Program-made: the position numbers and the translations under genes
Notes under the pieces: generated by a model
Database searches by the model: none
The model's input: only the letters and a program-made list of their open reading frames with translations
What the model was told of the DNA's origin: nothing
In this document: positions 8,974 through 17,122 of the stretch, piece by piece
Layout: the number at the start of each line of letters is the position of its first letter
Position numbering within the stretch: the first letter of the stretch is position 1
DNA from: Posidoniimonas polymericola
Lineage (GTDB): Bacteria > Planctomycetota > Planctomycetia > Pirellulales > Lacipirellulaceae
Direction: 5' to 3'
Length of the DNA: 64,000 nt
Assembly (NCBI RefSeq): GCF_007859935.1
Contig: NZ_SJPO01000014.1
Coordinates: 1-64,000 of the forward strand

Positions 8974-10071
8974 CTACCGCTGCACGCGGGCGGAGCCGCC
9001 TTCGGCGAGTGCCTCGACTTCGGCCAGGCACGCCTGCGAGACGTCGCCCGGGTAGGTCGTGAGCAGCGCGCCGTGGGCCCAGCCGAGGCGCAGGGCCTGC
9101 TCCGGCTCTTGGCCGCTGAGCATGCCGTAGATCAGGCCCGAGGCGAAGCCGTCGCCGCCGCCGATGCGGTCGATTACGTCGAGCTCCATGGTGGGGCAGG
9201 TGTACTTCTCGCCCTCGAGCCACAGCACGGCCGACCAGCTGTGGCGGCTGGTGGAGTGCACCTCGCGCAGCGTGGTGGCGACCATCTTGATGTTGGGGTA
9301 CTCGGCCTTGACCTGCTCGATCATGCCGAAGAACGCGTTGGGGTCGAGCTTGCCCTTCTTCTCAACATCCTGGCCCTTGAGGCCGAGGCCCTTCTGCAGG
9401 TCCTCCTCGTTGCCGATCAGCACGTCCAGGTGTTTGGCGATCTCGCGGTTCATCTCGATGCCGTGCTCCTCGCCGCCGGGCAGGGTCTTCCAGAGCTTGG
9501 CGCGGTAGTTGAGGTCAAACGAGGCGATTGCGCCCGACTCCTTGGCCTTGGTCACGCCCTCGACGATCAGGTCGGAGGTCTGCTCGCCGAGCGCGGCGTA
9601 GATGCCGCCGGAGTGGAACCAGCGGACGCCGCCCCCCTTGGACTTGTCGAATACCTCGTCCCAATCGATGTCGCCCGGCTTGAGCATCGCCGCGGCCTCG
9701 TTGGCGCGGTTGTAGAACACCACCGGCGCCCGGGCGCCGTGGCCGCGGTCGCTGTAGACCGTGGCCATGTTGGGACCGCGTACGCCGTCGTGCTGGAAGT
9801 GCTTGTAGAACGGCCGCACGCCCATCTGCCGGACCTGGGTCTGGATTAGCTCGCCGACACCGTTGTCGACCATCGCGGTGACGATGCCGGTCTTGAGGCC
9901 GAAGCAGCTCGCCAGGTTGGCCGCGCAGTTGTACTCGCCGCCCGACACGTGCACGGAGAAGTTGGTCGCCTTGCGGAACGGGGTGATACCCGGGTCGAGC
10001 CGGTGGACCAGCGCCCCCAGCGAGACAAAATCGAGTTCACAATCGTCGGTGCGGACAGACAAGCCAGACAT
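8974..10071 (-). CDS. kdgK: PfkB-family sugar kinase, probably 2-dehydro-3-deoxygluconokinase
   Basis: The protein has 365 residues from ATG 10071; a GTG at 10083 is also in frame, but AAGGTGG sits well placed for the ATG. PfkB features include the N-terminal FVSLGALVHRL, the sugar-binding SGGEYNCAANLA, ASFDLNYRAKLW, and signature 2 as DRIGGGDGFASGL with the catalytic Asp in GGGD (most relatives have GAGD). The resemblance to KDG kinases is by overall pattern, and substrate is not proven. It is transcribed away from gnd; KDG kinase would feed uronic acid or polysaccharide breakdown products into the lower Entner-Doudoroff route. Confidence 0.75.
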   Translation of the reverse strand: MSGLSVRTDDCELDFVSLGALVHRLDPGITPFRKATNFSVHVSGGEYNCAANLASCFGLKTGIVTAMVDNGVGELIQTQVRQMGVRPFYKHFQHDGVRGPNMATVYSDRGHGARAPVVFYNRANEAAAMLKPGDIDWDEVFDKSKGGGVRWFHSGGIYAALGEQTSDLIVEGVTKAKESGAIASFDLNYRAKLWKTLPGGEEHGIEMNREIAKHLDVLIGNEEDLQKGLGLKGQDVEKKGKLDPNAFFGMIEQVKAEYPNIKMVATTLREVHSTSRHSWSAVLWLEGEKYTCPTMELDVIDRIGGGDGFASGLIYGMLSGQEPEQALRLGWAHGALLTTYPGDVSQACLAEVEALAEGGSARVQR

Positions 10072-10311
10072 ACGCGCAGCCACCTTTTCTTTCGCGGGCC
10101 AGGGTCGGGTAGTTCGAGCCGCTCATTATCCCCAGCGGAAGCCGCGACCAAAAGGGGCGGCGGCGATTCTGCATCGGAAGCTCCCCGATTTGCGCTCTCG
10201 AGCCGCCCCGCCCTGCCCCGCTCGCCGGCCGCCATATTGACCACCGGCCCCATCCGGCAGAAGATCGGGGGCAAGACGGCCTTCCCCCTGTTCCTTCCGA
10301 AAGGACCCACC

Positions 10312-11772
10312 GTGTCTGAGCTTTGCGATTTCGGCCTGATTGGCCTCGCCGTGATGGGCGAAAACCTGGCCCTGAATGTCGAGAGCCGCGGCTACAAGGT
10401 GGCCGTCTACAACCGCACAACCAGCGTCACCGACGACTTCATCGCCGGCCGCGCCGCGGGCAAACAGTTTGTCGGCTGCCACACGCTGGAGGACCTGGTT
10501 AAGAACCTGGCCCGGCCCCGCAAGGTGATGATGATGGTCAAGGCCGGCCCGGCGGTGGACGCCGTGATCGACTCGCTCAAGCCGCTCCTGGAGCCGGGCG
10601 ACATCATCATCGACGGCGGCAACACCTACTACGCCGACACCGAGCGGCGCACCAAGGAGGTCGAGGCCGCCGGCTTCCTGTACTCCGGCACCGGCGTCAG
10701 TGGCGGCGAGGAGGGCGCGCTGAAGGGCCCCAGCATGATGCCGGGCGGCTCGCCCGACAGCTGGCCGCACCTCAAGCCGATCTTCCAGGCGATCGCCGCC
10801 AAGGTAGGCCCCAACAACGACATCCCGTGCTGCGAGTGGGTCGGCCCCCGCGGCGCCGGGCACTACGTGAAGATGGTGCACAACGGCATCGAGTACGGCG
10901 ACATGCAGCTCATCTGCGAGGCCTACTCGATGCTCAAGGAGGGCCTCGGCCTCTCCAACGACGAGCTGTACGACGTGTTCGCCGAATGGAACAAGGGCGA
11001 CCTCGACAGCTACTTGATCGAGATCACCCGCGACATCTTCAGCGTCAAGGACGCCGCCAGTTCCTCAGAGAACGGGGGCCAGTTCATGGTCGACCTGGTG
11101 CTCGACCGCGCCGGCGCCAAGGGGACCGGCAAGTGGATGAGCCAGCTGGCGCTCGACCTGGGCGTGCCCAGCACGCTGGTCACCGAGGCGGTCTACGCCC
11201 GCGGCCTGTCGGCCCGCAAGGACGAGCGCGTGAAGGCCAGCAAGGTGCTCAAGGGCCCTTCGCCCAAGTACGACGGCGACAAGAAGCAGTTCATCGAGCA
11301 GGTCCGCCAGGCGCTGTACGCCTCGAAGATCGTCAGCTACGCGCAGGGCTTTGTGCAGCTGCAGGCGGCCGCCGCCGAGCACGACTGGCCGCTCAACTAC
11401 GGCGACTGCGCCATGCTGTGGCGGGGCGGGTGCATCATCCGCGCCGTGTTCCTCGACCGCATCAAGGAGGCGTTCGACAAGGAGCCGAACCTCGAGAACC
11501 TGCTGCTCAACTCGTACTTCGCGGGCGCGGTCGACCAGTGCCAGGACGCATGGCGGCACGTGGTGTCGCAGGCCGCCCTGCTGGGCATCCCGGTGCCGGC
11601 GTTCTACACCGCCCTGGCCTACTACGACGGCTTCCGCCGCGAGACCCTGCCGGCCAACCTGCTGCAGAGCCAGCGCGACTACTTCGGCGCCCACACCTAC
11701 GAGCGCGTCGACAAGCCGCGGGGCGAGATGTTTCACACCGAGTGGTTGGATCTGCGGAAGGAGCCTTCGTAG
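10312..11772 (+). CDS. gnd: 6-phosphogluconate dehydrogenase (decarboxylating)
   Basis: It converts 6-phosphogluconate to ribulose 5-phosphate with NADP reduction. The start is GTG 10312, preceded by GAAAGGA with 6 bases spacing, giving 486 residues, normal for the long Gnd family. The Rossmann motif GLIGLAVMGENLALN starts at residue 7. The substrate and catalytic segments VSGGEEGALKGPSMMPGG, KMVHNGIEYGDMQ and KGTGKW are intact. It lies 240 bases from the divergent kinase gene, and transcription ends at the hairpin at 11862-11901. Together with zwf at 18.8 kb it covers the oxidative pentose phosphate steps. Confidence 0.95.
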   Translation: MSELCDFGLIGLAVMGENLALNVESRGYKVAVYNRTTSVTDDFIAGRAAGKQFVGCHTLEDLVKNLARPRKVMMMVKAGPAVDAVIDSLKPLLEPGDIIIDGGNTYYADTERRTKEVEAAGFLYSGTGVSGGEEGALKGPSMMPGGSPDSWPHLKPIFQAIAAKVGPNNDIPCCEWVGPRGAGHYVKMVHNGIEYGDMQLICEAYSMLKEGLGLSNDELYDVFAEWNKGDLDSYLIEITRDIFSVKDAASSSENGGQFMVDLVLDRAGAKGTGKWMSQLALDLGVPSTLVTEAVYARGLSARKDERVKASKVLKGPSPKYDGDKKQFIEQVRQALYASKIVSYAQGFVQLQAAAAEHDWPLNYGDCAMLWRGGCIIRAVFLDRIKEAFDKEPNLENLLLNSYFAGAVDQCQDAWRHVVSQAALLGIPVPAFYTALAYYDGFRRETLPANLLQSQRDYFGAHTYERVDKPRGEMFHTEWLDLRKEPS

Positions 11773-11861
11773 GGATTCTAATCACGGAGTCACCCAGGGC
11801 GCCGGAGAATAGCCGACGGATTACATCCGTCGGAGGCTCCGCCCGACGAACTAGATACGAG

Positions 11862-11901
11862 AACGCCCGGCTCTGCAGCCTGCAGAGCCGGGCGTTTTTT
11901 C
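11862..11901 (+). terminator. Strong intrinsic terminator after gnd
   Basis: A perfect 17-base inverted repeat (aacgcccggctctgcag at 11862-11878 pairing with 11880-11896) is followed by a run of T. The central ctgcag is palindromic, so the real loop is larger. The position 90 bases after the gnd stop fits termination of gnd. A second, weaker inverted repeat (gacggat...atccgtc) lies just upstream at about 11816-11832. Confidence 0.9.
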
Positions 11902-12001
11902 ATTGCTGACAACAGCCCAGAGCATTACCCTGGCCACTTGGCAAACGCTAGCGCGGGCCTGCCACCAGTCCGCGGGCACGCAACAGACGGGTACTACCGC
12001 T

Positions 12002-12583
12002 ATGTTCTTCGACTCCAATGCACTGTTACACGTCTTCGTAGGGGGCACCGCATTCGAGCTCAACCGAACCGAGTCTCGGTTCGCGTCCAGCTACTTGGGC
12101 GGGCCGCCTGATCTGCAAGAGCTGACCAGGGAGGATGGCGGCGACACCCCGTTACACCACATCGCAACGCTCTCCTGCGATGAGTTCGATTGCTCCTACC
12201 GTGGGCGACTCCCACTGCTGCATGGTATGACCTATCAAGGCAGCCTGCTGGAGTACGAGGTTGCAGAATCAGGACACGTGGTCAGAACCACCTATCTCTC
12301 GCCAAACGAGAGTGATCCTGAGTGGCCCTACCCCGGCTATCCGGCGCTTTTGCCCTATCTGCAACTAGAAGTTTGGAAGAAGAGGATCTGCACGTGGGAA
12401 GAGTTTGCCAACGAGTTCATAAACGCCCCCAACGAACCGCCAGCTGATTTAACTGTCATGATGCCGCCGCCAATGCACATTGGCTTTTCGCTGTGGGGAC
12501 GTCACGGCGACACTTACCCCGTACAACTTTGCTTTGGGCTGAATTTCACTACTATGAAGGTAGAGGTAACTAGCTGGTGCTAG
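12002..12583 (+). CDS. Hypothetical protein of atypical composition
   Basis: ATG 12002 gives 193 residues; the frame is open upstream to 11903, but that part is not protein-like. I do not recognise the family. It has no signal peptide or membrane segment. Visible features are an acidic, aromatic-rich sequence with SCDEFDCSYRGRLPLLHG and WPYPGYPALLPYL, suggesting a soluble globular domain. Codon use is plainly less GC-biased than in gnd or the glycosylase, with AT-ending codons frequent, which hints at acquisition by transfer. It sits alone between the gnd terminator and the glycosylase remnant. Confidence 0.55.
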   Translation: MFFDSNALLHVFVGGTAFELNRTESRFASSYLGGPPDLQELTREDGGDTPLHHIATLSCDEFDCSYRGRLPLLHGMTYQGSLLEYEVAESGHVVRTTYLSPNESDPEWPYPGYPALLPYLQLEVWKKRICTWEEFANEFINAPNEPPADLTVMMPPPMHIGFSLWGRHGDTYPVQLCFGLNFTTMKVEVTSWC

Positions 12584-12642
12584 TGCTGTTAAATGCATCG
12601 AGAAATCGCGGCTGGCTGCACCTACCAAGACCTGCAAGTTCA

Positions 12643-12708
12643 ATGTCCGAAGGCCACGTCATCCATCGCATCGCCCGCGACCACGAATAAGAGTTCGCCG
12701 CGCAGAAG
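12643..12708 (+). pseudogene. Remnant copy of the 5' end of the Fpg/Nei gene
   Basis: About 66 bases starting at ATG 12643 match the first 66 bases of the intact glycosylase gene at 13881 with about seven mismatches. The reading MSEGHVIHRIARDHE is cut by a TAA stop at codon 16, where the intact gene reads DHAKEFAGQK. The copy also has Ser in place of the catalytic Pro2. Similarity ends on both sides, so only the N-terminal coding part is present. It cannot encode a functional enzyme. Confidence 0.8.
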
Positions 12709-12756
12709 CATGCGTTTCTCGCTACTTTCTACCGAAATCGGACTGAGCCCAGGCCA

Positions 12757-13872
12757 ATGAGCACTCGTATCTCAGCCTTTCTGTTGGCCCTCACGTCCAT
12801 TATCCTGCTGGCGACTCGCGCGACCGCCGAGCCAACCTCCGTCGAACTCGACGGGCAGCTCTACGGGGCCCAGGCGGACGACGTTGGTCCGATCGGCGGC
12901 GGCGAGGGCTACACGCGGATTGTCAGGTCGGGCGATCGCACGGCGGCGACGCTCGACGAGCTGCTGGCGGCCCTTGATGACTCGAAGGCGGGCGACGTCG
13001 TGTTCGTCCCCGGTGACGCCGAGATTGACCTCACCGCGCGGATCTTTATCGACAAGCTCGTGCTCAAGGTCCCGGCCGGCGTCACACTAGCGAGCGACCG
13101 CGGGGCCGAACGGGCCGACGGCGGCGTCTCGCCCGGCGCGCTGCTGACCAGCGACGCGCTCGACACGCCGGTCGTGATCCAGCCGCAGGGGCCGGGCGTG
13201 CGGGTCAGTGGCATCCGGCTGCGGGGGCCGAACACGAAGCGGTACCTCGACCACCACACGCGCGCCCGCGAGCAATTCGGCAAGGACTACCGCCAGTACT
13301 ACTACAAGTTCCCGACCTCCGACGGCATCGTCACCAGGCAGGACCGGCTGGAAGTCGACAACTGCGAGATCAGCGGCTTCGCCCACGCCGGCGTGCACCT
13401 GCGGGCGGGGGTCGACCACCACGTGCACCACTCGTTCATTCACCACTGCCAGTACCAGGGCCTCGGCTACGGCGTGTGCCACGACCGGGCGAGCAGCACG
13501 ATTGAGCGGTGCCTGTTCGACTGGAACCGCCACTCGATCGCCGGGACCGGCCGGCCGTCGTGCGGCTATGCCGCGCGGCACAACGTCGAACTGGGCGAGT
13601 CGCTCAGCCACTGCTTCGACATGCACGGCGGCCGCGACCGCGGCGACGGCACCAACACGGCCGGCACGCGGATCGAAATTGCCCACAACACCTTCCGCGC
13701 TACGCGCCTGCCAATCAAGGTCCGCGGCGTGCCGGAAGAGACCTGCGACGTTCACCACAACTGGTTCGTGCGGCACGACTCGCCGGAAGAAGCAGTGTCG
13801 GCCGACGAGCGGACCGACGTGCACGACAACGCGTACGGCGAACCGGCTGGCCGCGCGGCGGCAGGCGGCTAG
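12757..13872 (+). CDS. Exported right-handed beta-helix protein, pectate-lyase-like
   Basis: This 371-residue protein has a signal peptide (MSTRISAFLLALTSIILLA, ending near RATAEP). The mature chain has IVRSGDRTAATLDELLAAL, ITLD/GVTLASDRG-type strands, then repeated helix rungs with His-rich segments (HHVHHSFIHHCQYQGLG, HSIAGTGRPSCGYAARHN, IAHNTFRA, VHHNWF). These fit the pectin-lyase fold; the VHHNWF rung resembles pectate lyases. Catalytic residues could not be assigned. It lies between the remnant and the intact copy of the glycosylase gene and ends 8 bases before the latter. A role in polysaccharide breakdown is plausible but unproven. Confidence 0.75.
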   Translation: MSTRISAFLLALTSIILLATRATAEPTSVELDGQLYGAQADDVGPIGGGEGYTRIVRSGDRTAATLDELLAALDDSKAGDVVFVPGDAEIDLTARIFIDKLVLKVPAGVTLASDRGAERADGGVSPGALLTSDALDTPVVIQPQGPGVRVSGIRLRGPNTKRYLDHHTRAREQFGKDYRQYYYKFPTSDGIVTRQDRLEVDNCEISGFAHAGVHLRAGVDHHVHHSFIHHCQYQGLGYGVCHDRASSTIERCLFDWNRHSIAGTGRPSCGYAARHNVELGESLSHCFDMHGGRDRGDGTNTAGTRIEIAHNTFRATRLPIKVRGVPEETCDVHHNWFVRHDSPEEAVSADERTDVHDNAYGEPAGRAAAGG

Positions 13873-13880
13873 AATCCCGC

Positions 13881-14672
13881 ATGCCCGAAGGCCACGTCAT
13901 CCACCGCATCGCCCGCGACCACGCCAAGGAGTTCGCCGGGCAGAAGCTGATTGTGCTGTCGCCGCAGGGGCGGTTCGCGGAGGGCGCCGAGGTGCTCAGC
14001 GGCCGCAAGCTGCAGACCGTCGACGCGTACGGCAAGCACCTGTTCTACCGCTTCGGCGGCGGCAAGCGGCTGCACGTGCACCTCGGGCTGTACGGCAAGT
14101 TCCGCGACCACCCTGCCCCGCCCCCCGAGCCGGTCGGCCAGGTCCGCGTGCGGGCGATCGGCGAGCGGCGGGCGTTCGACCTCAACGGCCCGAATGCCTG
14201 CCACTTGGTGACCAAGCAGGAGGCGGACGCCATCCTCGACCGGCTCGGCCCCGACCCGCTGCGGGACGACGCCGACCCCGATCGGGCGTGGGAGCGGATC
14301 GGCCGCAGCCGGGCCGCCATCGGCACGCTGCTGATGAACCAGGAGGTGATCGCCGGCGTGGGGAACATCTACCGCAGCGAGGTGCTGCACCTGATGCGTG
14401 TTCATCCGGAAACTCCAGGCCGCGACCTCTCCGGCGAGCAGTTCGACCAGATGTGGGAGCACCTGACCGAGCTGATGGAGATCGGCTTGAAGTACAAGCG
14501 GATCATCATCGCCGACCCAGCACAGGTCGGCAAACCGCGCAGCCGCATGAACCGCAGCGAGCGGCTGCTAGTCTACAAGCACGACCGCTGCACGACCTGC
14601 CAGGCGAAGGTCCGTTCATGGCAACTGGCCGCGCGGACGATGTATGCGTGCCCGAAATGCCAGAAGCGGTAG
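13881..14672 (+). CDS. nei: Fpg/Nei-family DNA glycosylase/AP lyase
   Basis: ATG 13881 gives 263 residues. MPEGH places the catalytic Pro2 and Glu3 at the N-terminus, and YGKHLFYRF carries the conserved Lys. The helix-two-turn-helix segment NQEVIAGVGNIYRSEVL has the DNA-contacting Asn. A C-terminal zinc finger is formed by CTTC and CPKC. The protein removes oxidised bases and nicks the abasic site in base excision repair. The MPEGH start is closer to Nei/Nei2 proteins than to MutM (usually MPELPE). TAGAAT at 13870-13875 lies only 5 bases before the ATG, so the message may be leaderless. Confidence 0.9.
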   Translation: MPEGHVIHRIARDHAKEFAGQKLIVLSPQGRFAEGAEVLSGRKLQTVDAYGKHLFYRFGGGKRLHVHLGLYGKFRDHPAPPPEPVGQVRVRAIGERRAFDLNGPNACHLVTKQEADAILDRLGPDPLRDDADPDRAWERIGRSRAAIGTLLMNQEVIAGVGNIYRSEVLHLMRVHPETPGRDLSGEQFDQMWEHLTELMEIGLKYKRIIIADPAQVGKPRSRMNRSERLLVYKHDRCTTCQAKVRSWQLAARTMYACPKCQKR

Positions 14673-14689
14673 TGTTGGAATCCGCGAAA

Positions 14690-15403
14690 CTAGCCAAAGC
14701 GGCGGCGGCCAGAGGAGACTCCGAGCGGCGCCAGCAGCACCAAGCAAGCCAGGCTGAGCGCGTCGGGCGTCGGCACTACCCGCACGGGCAGGCCGCCGGC
14801 GACCGTTGTGGCATTGAGGCCGTCCAGGATGAGCCCGCGCCCGTTTGAACGCAGCTGGAAGGCGCCCGCACCGCCGACGATTGGTTCGACCCAGATCTCG
14901 GTTTGGAGTCGATCGTCGAAGCCCGTTCCCAACGGCGGGTAGAGGCTCAGCGTGGGCACGCCGTCCTGATTCCAATCCCACGGGTCGCACGCGTTGAACG
15001 GCGGGGTGTCTATGCACAAGCCACTATCGCAAGACTCGAACGGCAATGCCGACGCAGTCCGCCCGAACGTGAGACCCACGGGGTCGTGGTAGAGGTAGTC
15101 GGACAGCGGGCTCCCCTCGGCCCCACCGGCCACAGGCCCTTCAGTGACCGATCGGGCAATCACGACTTCGAACGAGGAGATGAACGGGCCCCCGGTCTCG
15201 GGATACGTGACGGCGAATTCGCCCTCCAAGCTGGCGGACATGCGGAACCCGCTCAGTCCTGCGGTGTAGATAAAACCTAGCTCATCGGTCGGCACGAACT
15301 GATACCGCTCAACCCGCTGGGCGCTAGCGGGCGTTACTGCCAGGCAAACCCAACCGAGGAGAGCGGCAGCGCTCCACCGCGAGAAACGTTGGCGGCTGCA
15401 CAT
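14690..15403 (-). CDS. Exported protein with PEP-CTERM-like sorting signal
   Basis: This 237-residue protein has an N-terminal signal peptide ending near ASAQRV and a C-terminal tail that reads VPTPDALSLACLVLLAPLG followed by SSGRRRFG. That is a P-x-P-D/E start, a hydrophobic helix and an Arg-rich end, as in PEP-CTERM exosortase substrates. The central part is an unrecognised secreted domain containing CDSGLCIDTPPFNACDPWDWNQDGV. It is convergent with the glycosylase gene, with only 17 bases between them. No exosortase gene is present in the window. Confidence 0.7.
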   Translation of the reverse strand: MCSRQRFSRWSAAALLGWVCLAVTPASAQRVERYQFVPTDELGFIYTAGLSGFRMSASLEGEFAVTYPETGGPFISSFEVVIARSVTEGPVAGGAEGSPLSDYLYHDPVGLTFGRTASALPFESCDSGLCIDTPPFNACDPWDWNQDGVPTLSLYPPLGTGFDDRLQTEIWVEPIVGGAGAFQLRSNGRGLILDGLNATTVAGGLPVRVVPTPDALSLACLVLLAPLGVSSGRRRFG

Positions 15404-15648
15404 CTGAGGATTCCTAGCGACACGGGACCCGGGTTAAAAACAATCGCCCGCTAGACGGCTCGAAGCCGGCCGCAGCGACACGGATTGCTACCATAAAGAG
15501 GCCGGAATTCGCGCAGATTGCCACGCAGATCCTAGAGAAATCGGTCATTAAACCTATGGCATGCGTCGTGACACCGGACCTGAAAGGGTGGCTCGCTCGG
15601 ACATTGCCCCCCACTCCTCGAACTCTTCCATTTCAAGATCTCTTACTT

Positions 15649-17076
15649 ATGCACACGCTCACACGAATGCTGAAGCCTGCAAACTGTACCCTCATTCTGG
15701 GTCTGCTGCTAATGAGCGACGCAATGGCAGCCGAGCCACCGCGGCCGAACATCGTCGTGTTCATCACCGACGACCAGAGCCAGCTCGACTGCACGGCCTA
15801 CGGAGCCACGGACCTCCGCACGCCGAACATGCAGCGGCTGGCCGCCAGCGGGATGACGTTCGATCGGGCGTACGTGGCGTCACCGAGCTGCGCGCCGAGC
15901 CGCGCGGCGCTGCTCACCGGGCTGATGCCGGCCCGCAACGGCGCCGAGCCGAACCACAGCCGGCCCCGCAAAGAGATCAAGAAGTGGCCCGCCTACTTCC
16001 AGGAGCTCGGCTACGAGGTCGTGGCGTTCGGCAAGGTCTCGCACTACAAGCAGGCCGAGCTGTACGGCTTCGACCAGCACGCCGCCGGCAAGTTCATGGC
16101 CAAGGGCAACATGAAGGCGGCCAAGGAGTACCTGAACTCCTACACGGGCGAAAAACCCGTTGTGTTCATGTTCGGCACCCACCAGCCGCACGTGCCGTGG
16201 CCTCAGCCGCGGGGCTACAACGGCGACGAGGTTGAGCTTCCTGCGACCCACGTCGACACGCCGACGACCCGCAAGTTCCGCTCGCAGTACTACACCTCGG
16301 TCACCAAGGCCGACCAGATGCTCGGCACAGTCTACGACCTGGCCCGTGAGAAGCTCGGACCGGAGACAATGTTCGTCTTCACTAGCGACCACGGCGCCCA
16401 ATGGCCGTTCGGCAAGTGGAACCTGTACGAGGAGGGGACCCGCGTGCCAATGATCGTGTCGTGGCCCGGGCGGGTCGAGGCTGGCGCCCGCACGGACGCG
16501 ATGGTGAGCTGGATCGATCTGCTGCCGACGCTGGTCGAGTTGGCCGGCGGCGAGGCGCCCGCCGCGCCCGACCAGATCGACGGCCGCTCGTTCGCCGGCG
16601 TGCTGCGTGGCGAGGACGACAAGCACCGCGAGCAGATCTACACCACGCACTCCGGCGACGGCAACTTCAATGTCTACCCGATCCGCGCGGTGTGCGACGT
16701 CCGCTGGAAGTACCTCCACAACCTGCACCCCGAGTTCAAGTACCAGACCCATATCACCAAGGCGGGCAACGTCGACGGCGCTGGCTACTGGGTCACCTGG
16801 GTTGAGGCCGCGCGGCACGACCAGCGGGCCGCGGAGGTCGTCAACCGATATTTGCAGCGGCCGGGCGACGAGCTGTACGACCTCGAGTCCGACCCGCTAG
16901 AGCAGCACAACCTGGCGGCCGACCCGGCGCACGCCGAGCGGCTCGAGCAGATGCGGGCCAACCTTGAGGCCTGGATGCAGGCGCAGGGTGATCAGCGCAT
17001 ACTGTACGGCGATCCGGTGCTGCTGGAGAACCTGCCCGCCGCCGCCGCGCCCAGCCGTGCCCCGCTCGTGCGGTAG
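15649..17076 (+). CDS. Exported sulfatase (formylglycine type), copy 1
   Basis: From ATG 15649 the protein has 475 residues; ATG 15667 is an alternative. A signal peptide ends near DAMAAEP. RPNIVVFITDDQS gives the metal-binding Asp pair, and SCAPSRAALLTG holds the C-x-P-S-R site (Cys at about residue 81) that an FGE converts to formylglycine. Later conserved segments are FVFTSDHGAQWPFGKW and GTRVPMIVSWPG. It should hydrolyse sulfate esters, probably of marine polysaccharides, in the periplasm or outside. It is followed by a close paralogue. No maturase gene is seen in the window. Confidence 0.93.
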   Translation: MHTLTRMLKPANCTLILGLLLMSDAMAAEPPRPNIVVFITDDQSQLDCTAYGATDLRTPNMQRLAASGMTFDRAYVASPSCAPSRAALLTGLMPARNGAEPNHSRPRKEIKKWPAYFQELGYEVVAFGKVSHYKQAELYGFDQHAAGKFMAKGNMKAAKEYLNSYTGEKPVVFMFGTHQPHVPWPQPRGYNGDEVELPATHVDTPTTRKFRSQYYTSVTKADQMLGTVYDLAREKLGPETMFVFTSDHGAQWPFGKWNLYEEGTRVPMIVSWPGRVEAGARTDAMVSWIDLLPTLVELAGGEAPAAPDQIDGRSFAGVLRGEDDKHREQIYTTHSGDGNFNVYPIRAVCDVRWKYLHNLHPEFKYQTHITKAGNVDGAGYWVTWVEAARHDQRAAEVVNRYLQRPGDELYDLESDPLEQHNLAADPAHAERLEQMRANLEAWMQAQGDQRILYGDPVLLENLPAAAAPSRAPLVR

Positions 17077-17122
17077 CCAATCGGTGACGCTCGACCTCGA
17101 CCCGACTTCCGATCTTGGAGCG

